A stretch of DNA of 28,079 bases, from contig JBHJMP010000400.1 of NCBI GenBank assembly GCA_043381765.1, positions 1-28,079 of the forward strand, in the 5' to 3' direction. Below the pieces are notes generated by a model. The model was not told the origin of the DNA and made no database searches. It saw only the letters and a list, made by a program, of their open reading frames with translations. Position numbers and translations under genes: made by a program. This document shows positions 12,915 through 25,532 of this stretch, piece by piece; the first letter of the stretch is position 1; each line of letters opens with the position of its first letter. This DNA comes from Collodictyon triciliatum. Lineage: Eukaryota; CRuMs.

Positions 12915-13508
12915 ATTTTTTTATCTTCCTTCAACACGATTCACCTTTCCTTCTTTTACAGCATTTGTAAGTACTCGAATGTAATCAAAGGTAATAACAG
13001 ATCGGCTTCTGTGTCTATAATGCTTTGGGAACAGCGTGGGTTTGATGAGCAGTTTCTCTGTGAAGCTTCATTCTCAAACATGCGCTCGTACAAGAAGGGG
13101 AAAAAAATATGGTGGGATGTGGTCGGAGCGAAGAGAAATATTTTATTTTCCAGATTAAAATATAATATCTGGAATTTATAATATATTACGCATATTCAAA
13201 TTAATTTTGCATATATTATTTTACAAACTAATATTTATATTCTATAGTATATTTATTTATATTTAATTTATGTGCACGAGGATGTTTACATAGATGGTAA
13301 TTTCTTAAATGTTGGATTGGCAACATCTTGAACAATACCATACGTGGACAGCCAGTTCTAATATGTAGCGAGATATGAATCAATCGATTGCCATCGAATC
13401 CAACTAAGTTACGGCGACACAGTGGCATCGATTCGAGCGGCTGTCCAAAAGCAGACAATTTCCACATTTGCCTAATTCTTCCCAAAGCAGCCTAGAGAAC
13501 ACCTGTGC
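12915..13508. promoter_or_regulatory. Head-to-head intergenic region, likely bidirectional promoter
   Basis: The CUL4 start (-) at 12914 and the proposed PAS-gene start (+) at 13509 face away from each other across about 590 bases. The region is AT-rich in its middle (about 13140-13270) and more GC-balanced at both ends. No TATA box or other defined element could be assigned. Short open frames here are not convincing genes. Confidence 0.4.
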
Positions 13509-16500
13509 ATGTGTCCAAATGCAGCAATTCATCCAAGCGAAACCTTGGAAATTTCCACGAACAGAATTTCGCCAGAATCGCACCCGCGCAGCACAACAGA
13601 ACAGAATCCTTCCTTCATTTTGATTCCGCTCCGCCGAAGCGCATTAACAAATGCAGAGGCCACCGCAAAGACCGGCGCACCGATCAGTCGCAGACCGCAA
13701 ATCACCCACAACACACAAATCACAGCGAGAATCCGCCAGGTCGCCAGGCAATCCGAGAGANNNNNNNNNNNNNNNNNNNNNNNNNNNNNNNNNNNNNNNN
13801 NNNNNNNNNNNNNNNNNNNNNNNNNNNNNNNNNNNNNNNNNNNNNNNNNNNNNNNNNNNNNNNNNNNNNNNNNNNNNNNNNNNNNNNNNNNNNNNNNNNN
13901 NNNNNNNNNNNNNNNNNNNNNNNNNNNNNNNNNNNNNNNNNNNNNNNNNNNNNNNNNNNNNNNNNNNNNNNNNNNNNNNNNNNNNNNNNNNNNNNNNNNN
14001 NNNNNNNNNNNNNNNNNNNNNNNNNNNNNNNNNNNNNNNNNNNNNNNNNNNNNNNNNNNNNNNNNNNNNNNNNNNNNNNNNNNNNNNNNNNNNNNNNNNN
14101 NNNNNNNNNNNNNNNNNNNNNNNNNNNNNNNNNNNNNNNNNNNNNNNNNNNNNNNNNNNNNNNNNNNNNNNNNNNNNNNNNNNNNNNNNNNNNNNNNNNN
14201 NNNNNNNNNNNNNNNNNNNNNNNNNNNNNNNNNNNNNNNNNNNNNNNNNNNNNNNNNNNNNNNNNNNNNNNNNNNNNNNNNNNNNNNNNNNNNNNNNNNN
14301 NNNNNNNNNNNNNNNNNNNNNNNNNNNNNNNNNNNNNNNNNNNNNNNNNNNNNNNNNNNNNNNNNNNNNNNNNNNNNNNNNNNNNNNNNNNNNNNNNNNN
14401 NNNNNNNNNNNNNNNNNNNNNNNNNNNNNNNNNNNNNNNNNNNNNNNNNNNNNNNNNNNNNNNNNNNNNNNNNNNNNNNNNNNNNNNNNNNNNNNNNNNN
14501 NNNNNNNNNNNNNNNNNNNNNNNNNNNNNNNNNNNNNNNNNNNNNNNNNNNNNNNNNNNNNNNNNNNNNNNNNNNNNNNNNNNNNNNNNNNNNNNNNNNN
14601 NNNNNNNNNNNNNNNNNNNNNNNNNNNNNNNNCCAACTGAGCAGACTGCCCATACCGAATGCGGCATCCCTGATTCAGCAGGAGGAAAAGGAGATTCCGG
14701 GTTGCTTGTGCCGCGAAAGGTATTGTACCTCCTCTGGAGACAAAGAAGAGATAATAGATGTAAAAAAAAAATGACACATGCTTGTATGAGTGAGTGACGA
14801 ATTTTGTTCCTGATATTTCCTTTTTTTTCTTTTTGTTGATGTTGATAATGGTAGGTCTCCCGGTTCTGGCTGCCTGATTCCAATGGTGTAACGCACGAGT
14901 TCCTCTTGGTTACCTTTGATGAGCCTGTCCCTATGTCGCTTCAGCCCCATGTTAGCACTAAGGGGTCGTCGCCAACCCACTCTCCATCTGCAGCTGCAGA
15001 GGATATCGGGTCGAGGATTCGCCTGGGATTGAGCGTGCTAAGCTCCATCATCAAGGTTTGTCTGTCGTAGCCCTTTTGCTTGACGGATCTTTACTTTTCT
15101 CTTTTGATAATATTCGTTTTAGAGTCATATCTATATGACAAATCCTATTGGTTTATGATAGGGGTTCGTAATTATACCAAGAAATGCCCAGGATAACAAC
15201 TACTTTTTCATTTCATTTCAATACTCTTGCGCTAATCATTTGCTTATTCATTTTGGTTCCACTTCAAAGTTTCCCTTTGGTAATCATGAGTCTTTTTTGT
15301 CTTTGTATTGTTCGTAGGACACCGCAGATGCTATGATTACCATCACGGCAAACGGGACAGTTGTCTCTTTCAATCCTGCTGCTTCAAGAATATTTGGTTA
15401 TCAAACATCCGAAATCGTGGGGCAGAATATAAATATTCTAATGCCCGAGCCTCACAGGTTTTTTCTTTTACTGATGCAAACAAGAAATTGTAACATACAC
15501 CAAATCATTGTGGGTACACCTTACTTTTATTATAGCACATTTCATCTAAGCGTTTGTCTTTGGTTTCTCTTTCTTGGTCTCATATTCCATTGATTATTAG
15601 GGAAAACCACGATTCATACTTGAGGAATTACCAGGCCACTGGAGAGGCCAAGATTATTGGAGTTGGTCGAGAAGTGGTCGCAGTCACGAAAGAGGGTGAA
15701 ATGATACCAATTCATTTATCCGTCAGTGAGATTAAACTGCAAGACTCTATATTCTATGCGTAAGTGGCACCATCCAACTATAGCCCTTGGTATACATACA
15801 CTATTCATAATTTTTTCTCTTGCTTCGACGCACTGTTATGCCACATTTATGGCTATCAATTTGATGTCTCCTGATGTCTGACACAGAGGAATTCTGCGAG
15901 ACTTAAGAGAGGTGAAGAAAGCAGAAGCCTCCGTCGCAAAGGAGCACGCTTTGCTTGCTTCGATTATGGACGCTGCAAACGATGCTATTCTAACTATCAC
16001 TGGGAACGGAATCATCGTGTCGCTGAACAAAGCAGCCTGCTCCATCTTTGGCTATAAGCAGGCAGAGTTGATTGGACAGAATATCAAAAAGCTGATGCCA
16101 GCGCCATACAGACAGCAGCACGACGAGTATTTGAGCGAGTATCTACGCACGGGTAACTCAGAACCTTATTGTCTAGAACAGAAAAAAAATGTATAAGGAC
16201 AAAATACACATATTCGATAAAATATGAGGGGATTAGAAATCCATTATCCTGCACAAAATTGAAAGGAAGATTAAAAACAGAATAAAAATAAGGAGATTAG
16301 AATAAACCGTACCATACTTTGAGTTTTCCCCTAAGAGCATGACAACCCCAGGAAAGGCCAAAATCATCGGCATTGGAAGAGAGGTTGTCTGCCAGAGGAA
16401 AGACCTGTCTGAGTTCCCAGCTGATCTGAGCGTCAGCGAAGTCCGCGTCGGAGACAATGTCTTTTTCACGTAAGGAACCCCACCACAAAACTGTTCTGCC

Positions 16501-17017
16501 ACAACCAATCCATTTCTCTCTCGACTGTGGCACATTCTCTCGACCTGCGCGTGATGCAGCCATCGCTCAGCAAGAGGCCTTCTCTTCTCAGCACTCACCC
16601 ACTCCTTCCAGGGGCATCCTGCGAGACCTCACGGAGCGTAAGAAGGCCGATTCCCAGATTGCCAAAGGGGATGCCATCGTGCGAGAAGTGCTGATGAAAT
16701 CGGAGCTGCTGACAAAAATCAGCAACATGTTTGGGGAGAAGGAAAGCGTGGCTGCGGTGGCGGAGGAGTTCAAACTCAAGATTGCAGACGTAACATCCGA
16801 GATGGAGAAGCAGTTTGCGCTGATCCAGCGGCGCCTGTCGGAGAACGAGGGCAGGCTCCGGAGGCAAGAGAGCAGCCTCAAGGCCGTGGATCAATCCGTG
16901 CGCCGGTGGGTGGGCTTCAAGCAAGAAACCTACTCCAAGCTGGTGAGTGTGCTGGACTCTGCCTTTCAAGGGATTCATCTGTCCCAATTCCCGCAGGCAA
17001 GTGCAGCCGAAGATTGA
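13509..17017 (+). CDS. Tandem FixL-like PAS sensor protein, C-terminal coiled coil (5' part in gap)
   Basis: Visible exons: probable first exon from ATG 13509 into the gap (Ser/Thr/Arg-rich, tentative); then 14633-14719, 14855-15055, 15318-15457, 15601-15759, 15887-16152, 16352-16469, 16612-17017. The seven downstream exons total 1377 nt (458 residues plus stop) with matching phases. PAS1 spans exons 15318-15759: DAMITITANGTVVSFN, IFGYQTSEIVGQN, LMPEPHR, ENHDSYLRNY, IIGVGREVV, HLSVSE. PAS2 (15887-16469) repeats this: DAILTITGNG, LIGQNIKKLMPAPYR, QQHDEYLSEY, IIGIGREVV, DLSVSE. Each is followed by GILRDL. Both closely resemble the oxygen-sensing PAS of rhizobial FixL: the His of the HDxY motif aligns with the haem-ligand His and the Arg of GxGR with the distal Arg. 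After PAS2 come about 120 charged residues predicted as helical coiled coil, then the stop. There is no histidine kinase or other output domain in the visible part. Haem binding is inferred. A 54-nt segment at 16943-16996 may be spliced out in frame. Confidence 0.88.
13761..14632. other. Assembly gap (872 N)
   Basis: A run of N interrupts the 5' part of the PAS-domain gene. Open frames that run through the N are meaningless. Confidence 1.
15318..15759 (+). other. PAS domain 1 (FixL-like), split by one intron
   Basis: The domain is encoded by 15318-15457 and 15601-15759. The intron falls inside the codon for the Arg of MPEPHR, just before the ENHDSY segment holding the putative haem-ligand His. 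The sensor core from DAMITIT to FYAGILRDL is complete. Confidence 0.9.
15887..16469 (+). other. PAS domain 2 (FixL-like), split by one intron
   Basis: The domain is encoded by 15887-16152 and 16352-16469. The intron falls after YLRTG, a different place from that in PAS1. The HDEY His and GIGR Arg are both kept. The usual RKDG turn reads RKDL. Confidence 0.88.
16227..16302 (+). mobile_element. 5'-truncated LINE 3' end with target-site duplication, in PAS-gene intron
   Basis: A 52-base insert (16239-16290) containing cctgcacaaaattg is flanked by near-identical 12-mers, aggggattagaa (16227-16238) and aggagattagaa (16291-16302), with 11 of 12 bases matching. The inner motif also occurs at the 3' end of the retrotransposon fragment at 17420-18052 and at 21890. 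It lies wholly inside the intron 16153-16351. Confidence 0.7.
16943..16996 (+). other. In-frame 54-nt optional intron (exitron-like)
   Basis: Inside the last exon of the PAS gene, CTG|GTGAGTGTG and TTCCCGCAG|GCAAGT form good splice sites 54 bases apart. Because 54 is a multiple of three, both forms end at the same TGA (17015-17017); splicing removes 18 residues near the C-terminus. Confidence 0.5.
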
Positions 17018-17419
17018 CGTGACCACCCCGGAAAGGAGAACGCTTTTGCACAGCTGTAAAGAAAAGTGCGCATGGCGACAAAAAAGAAGGCAAGAAGAAG
17101 GATTGGTACATCCGTGCACGGTTGATATTGAATATGCCTTACCTTTGTCGCTTTTATATTTAGATATACTTTCGAATATGTGATATGTCACGTTCCCCTT
17201 TTTTTGTTCTTTTTTTTTCTCCTCACCACCTGGTGCATTCACTTGAAAGCAAAACCACGATGAATTCGTTGATGGTATTTTCCGACTCATCCGTCGAAAC
17301 CCTCCTCGCCTTGGAATCCAACCCCGTCACGTCGGGAATGGATTGATTTGTACTGTCACACCGCAATAAAATGATTGTGCTGATGAACGATACTTATCCC
17401 TCATTCCCTTTCGTGATAG
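17018..17419. other. 3' flank of PAS gene
   Basis: No gene is seen. The stretch holds the presumed 3' UTR of the PAS gene, with a pyrimidine-rich part at about 17190-17225 and an AATAAA at about 17366. The left boundary of the LINE fragment may lie in it but could not be placed. Confidence 0.5.
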
Positions 17420-18052
17420 GCACACGCGCGGCAAAAGCCGGAAAAAGTCTCTCAACAATCCACACTTTGCAGCAACGGTGATGAATCCATTGGGCACACA
17501 TTTGTGCAATGTCCCTTCGCTCAAAACCTGCGCAAAACAGCCAGCGAGATTCTTCGACTGACACTTAAGACGACTGCGGCTTTTGGCCCAATCCAGGCGA
17601 TATTTGGCCCTCTGCAACAACTGCGTCCAGAGGCAAAAACATTCTGGGCAGTGACGCGAGGCCATTTGCTATGGACTATGTGGATAGCACGCATATACTT
17701 ACGCAAAGCAAGACTCAACAACCAGCCACCCATTCCTGATAACAGGCTGAATGACATCATACAAATCTCTTTCCTCAATAGCTTCCTTTGCTACCTGCAC
17801 GTTCTCTACTACTCAGACCCCGTGAGAAGAGACATATGTGAAAGGAGGCTGAGAAAGGTGATTAAACCTCGCCTTGTATCCCTCATGCAAGCACAAGACC
17901 CAGGCTACAGGCCAAAGTGCTGCAGGATGCAATTCCTGATAACAGACTACTTCTCCGCCACCCGGCCACCAAGTAGCGCCCATGCAAGCGATGGCTGGCG
18001 AACCAAAGCAAATATCTTCACCATCCTGCACAAAATTGGGGAAGAAGAATAA
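17420..18052 (+). mobile_element. Non-LTR retrotransposon (LINE) 3' fragment, C-terminal end of RT ORF
   Basis: An open frame of about 210 codons ends at TAA 18050-18052. Near its start it reads TLC, eight residues, H, four residues, C (about 17477-17522), within TLCSNGDESIGHTFVQCPFA. This is the zinc-binding motif that follows reverse transcriptase in many LINEs (zf-RVT type). It is followed by a Trp/Leu-rich C-terminal region (FWAVTRGHLLWTMWIARIYL). The first Cys of the usual CxxC pair is Ser here. No RT or endonuclease domain precedes it and the frame is closed by TGA/TAG at 17414-17419, so this is a 5'-truncated copy. Its last coding bases, ccatcctgcacaaaattg, recur at 16250 and 21892, linking it to two more truncated insertions. 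No target-site duplication could be found. The frame is still open, so the insertion looks fairly recent. Confidence 0.7.
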
Positions 18053-18794
18053 GAAAAGAAAGAGGAAAGCTGCTTTTGGTAATGCACCAACATCTCCTTT
18101 GAAGACTACTTTCATACTCTCCTTCAGTCTCAATGACAAGAGGCACTCGCACTTTGGAATAATCATCCTCATGAAATTCGTTGCTATTTAGCAAATGGGG
18201 ATGTGGCTGATTGGACTCTGTGAGGGGAATGGAGAGATTCATCAAAATGAAAAATAGGTATACGGAGAGTCAAATATACGCCATTCAAAAGTGAATGACA
18301 TGCCTCATCGAGTTGTCAAACAAGACATCATATCAGGAATAGACTGACGATAGTACAAATATACATGACAGTTTGAATAAATATTAAAAGGAAAGGAAAG
18401 GAAAGGAAAGAGAAAAAATAAAGGAAAGGAAAGGAAAGGAAATGAAAGGCGATACGTAGTTAACACTCGTCCTCAATCTCAATATAAACTAGCGAAATAA
18501 GACAGATACACATCCCTGCCTCCTTTCTTTTTTCCTTTCTTCGATGTATATTAGATTTGTTAAATAAGTACTTTAAAAGGAAACAAAAACGGAATAAAAA
18601 TCCAACATTTCCTTTGAACGTTGTTATTGGAATAATCATAAATATTTTTTTTTGTTTTCTTGCTCTTCTGGTTTAGTTTAAAGTATTTTTTTTTGAGGGT
18701 ACGTTTATTGCCCTTCAAAAAAGAAATATGCTTTGTCGGGTTCCTTCTCTTTCTCAAGGTCTATCGGATAGAAAAGAATATAGATAACGGAAAA
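18053..18794. other. Spacer between LINE fragment and TTBK-like gene
   Basis: On the minus strand a frame at about 18061-18236 (preceded by CCCCTCACAG, a good acceptor) reads ESNQPHPHLLNSNEF onward and looks exon-like, but no donor of the TTBK-like gene joins it in phase without a stop, so it is left unassigned. A GGAAA repeat lies at 18389-18455. The rest shows nothing recognisable. Confidence 0.4.
18389..18448 (+). repeat. (GGAAA)n purine repeat
   Basis: Short runs of AGGAA/GGAAA units are broken by AGAGAAAAAATAA, in the spacer downstream of the kinase gene. Confidence 0.85.
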
Positions 18795-23466
<4,672 letters not shown>

Positions 23467-24560
23467 CGATAGACGCTGCGGCGACTTAGACAGGCACCTT
23501 CTTTTCTTTTCTGAACTTTTTTTTTTTCTGCAGTTTGTCATTATTATTACCATTATCATTATCATTGCGTATATAATCCCCATAAAAAGGCCAGACTGAG
23601 AAACACACCGAGTCATTCTCCCCAAAGCACGAACCAGTCGCAGGCAAGGAAGGGATTGTGATGAGCCAAGGCTGCGAGTTATGACGGACGTGTGATTCGT
23701 TGAGTGTCAACACTTGAAAGTGGCAAACGCATCACTGCTTCAGTCCTTGAGCGCATGAATGAGCAAAATGTGGATGAGCCCGTACCGTAATAAAATCATA
23801 TACCAGTGATCACGTTAAATTATATATAATTGTGACATTCTGTCAGTTACATAGTCGATTTGACTCTAATATTGCCTATTTATAGACTTGTATTATATTT
23901 TCCAGATATATTGAACGCCACAGCAACCACAAACACAATAGCGCTTATCAGTGTCTGCGGTTTTGTCCTGGCATGTGATTGCGAAAGCAGAAGTGTGTGA
24001 TGCGGCCTAGAACTGGTGCAAGCGGGTTTATTAGGTAAGGCGCGTCCAATCAACCGACAGACGAACATCCAACCAAGCACATATTTCTTGGATATATTTT
24101 TTCTATCATCTGGTGCTTTTTGGAAAAGTGGTGGGATGGGGAAAGGAAAACGGGTGCGCTGGGATTCAGAATCGGTAACAAAAGCATCAAACGTACCACC
24201 TAACAACCATATCTCGTTACTTTCATAATTTAATTTTAATTTCTTGGCCATTATCGTAAATCCAATACACTGACATGAAAAGAAAAAAGAAAAAAGAAAA
24301 AAGAAAAAAGAAAAAAGAAAAAAGAAAAAAGAAAAAAGAAAAAAAGAAAAAGAAAAAGAAAAAGAAAAAGAAAAAGAAAAAGAAAAAGAAAAAGAAAAAG
24401 AAAAAGAAAAAAAGAAAAAAAGAAAAGAGAAAAAGAAAAAAAGAAAAAGAAAAAAGAAAAAGAAAAAAAGAAAAAAAAGAAAAAGAAAATGGAAAGGAAA
24501 AAAAAGACGAAGGAGCTTGACTACACATGCACAGAATTGCGCGCAAGTGATAATACAGAG
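23467..24560. other. Spacer between kinase gene and HMG-box gene
   Basis: This holds the 5' flank of the TTBK-like gene (ATTATC-type repeats at about 23535-23570) and a long GAAAAA tract. Open frames at 24016-24228 (+) and 23880-24251 (-) overlap each other; neither matches a known family well enough to call. Confidence 0.45.
24276..24507. repeat. GAAAAA polypurine tract
   Basis: About 230 bases of GAAAAAA, GAAAAA and related units end about 50 bases below the stop codon of the HMG-box gene, probably in its 3' UTR or just beyond. Confidence 0.95.
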
Positions 24561-25532
24561 TCAATTGTCGTTCGGACTTCCCGAGCGACCGTATATGCGG
24601 GCCTCAATGTCATCTTTGGTTAGATTGACAAACATGCGGGAGGATGAGGAGCGCTTCGGTCTGCGCACGGACTCGAACCCAGGATGCTGCTGGTCAAAGA
24701 GCGAGCGAGCCTCACTGGCCAAGTGCACATAGTGCTCTTTGCAGTCTGCAGGCAGCGCTTTCCAAACTGCGCCCAGGATGGTGGCAAGTGCGCGGGTGGA
24801 AACATCGGGATATTCGGCACGGTATATATCACGCCAGTCGTTGCAGAACAGAATGTATGCATTGAGCGGCGGATTGGGTGTCGAGGTTGTGGCAGAGTTT
24901 GTGGCAGAAGTGCGCATGCGTCGAAGGGCTCGGCGTGATTGCTGTTGGGACGGCATTGTGGCCAGAAGTGCTGTATGCAGAGAGGCTGCTTGTGCGGAGA
25001 TGGACTGCCCTTTTGCGTCTGACAAGTCTTGAGGGGCGAGCAAGCATCGGTGTTTGTGCAGAATCTCTGACGGGAGAATCGGAGTCTCTGATGACAGACT
25101 GATTAGTGTGTCTGCTGGCGATTTCGTTGGTGCGCCGAGTGACAGGCAGATGGGCGTTTGGAGGGATAGGTTGATTGGCGATTCGGCGGAGGGATTAAAA
25201 GGGGCGGGCAATGAAGGGATGATTGGCGTGCTAGACGGTGTGATGGTTAAGTTGGACGTGTCGCTATGTGGCAGACCGAGATTCTTTTTCAGCTGGGCAA
25301 CGACAGCCGCGAGTGACTCTGTAAGATGCGTGTCTGGCTGTGGTTGTGGTTGCAGCTGTGGCAGACACTGTGGTTTTGGTTGTGGCTGTGGTTGTGGCTG
25401 TGGCAGAGGAATCAGCAGGCCGGATGGATGGTATAGCCACTGGCAGAGTGGAGCGGTTTGGCCCATGCGAGGTTTGATGGAGACGATGGGCATGTTTGTT
25501 TCTTTTGTGCTGTCGCTGCTTGAAAGACTCAT
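24561..25532 (-). CDS. HMG-box DNA-binding protein (SOX/MATA-like box)
   Basis: This is a single open exon of 323 codons ending GSPNDN. Residues about 41-66 are a Pro-Gln low-complexity run. Residues about 95-160 are Pro/Ser/Leu-rich with loose repeats of the form TPICLSL / TLISLSS / SPINLSL. Residues about 219-293 are an HMG box: NPPLNAYILF, then TILGAVWKALP, then HYVHLASEARSLF, ending HPGFESVRRPKR. The N-A-Y/F turn, the LG..W core and the basic RRPKR end resemble the sequence-specific SOX/MATA class more than the HMGB class, but the assignment is tentative. A nuclear transcription-factor role is likely from the family. The ATG at 25532 is chosen because a TAG lies in frame upstream (just after the 10-A run). 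A Lys/Arg-rich frame at 25590-25752 could be a 5' exon joined by an unusual splice. Confidence 0.8.
   Translation of the reverse strand: MSLSSSDSTKETNMPIVSIKPRMGQTAPLCQWLYHPSGLLIPLPQPQPQPQPKPQCLPQLQPQPQPDTHLTESLAAVVAQLKKNLGLPHSDTSNLTITPSSTPIIPSLPAPFNPSAESPINLSLQTPICLSLGAPTKSPADTLISLSSETPILPSEILHKHRCLLAPQDLSDAKGQSISAQAASLHTALLATMPSQQQSRRALRRMRTSATNSATTSTPNPPLNAYILFCNDWRDIYRAEYPDVSTRALATILGAVWKALPADCKEHYVHLASEARSLFDQQHPGFESVRRPKRSSSSRMFVNLTKDDIEARIYGRSGSPNDN

Noticed and set aside
13228-13485. Minus-strand frame of 85 codons
   Set aside because: No family resemblance, no splice context, AT-rich second half; lies in the likely promoter region.
13529-13760. Hydrophobic minus-strand frame resembling membrane segments next to the gap
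   Set aside because: It is the complement of a Ser/Thr/Arg-rich + frame that suits the 5' part of the PAS gene; hydrophobicity follows from that codon pattern.
24016-24228. + frame with KRVRWDSES, recalling the RVxF segment of protein phosphatase 1 inhibitors
   Set aside because: The conserved VDNE and Cys-rich parts of that family were not found downstream, and the opposite strand is open too.
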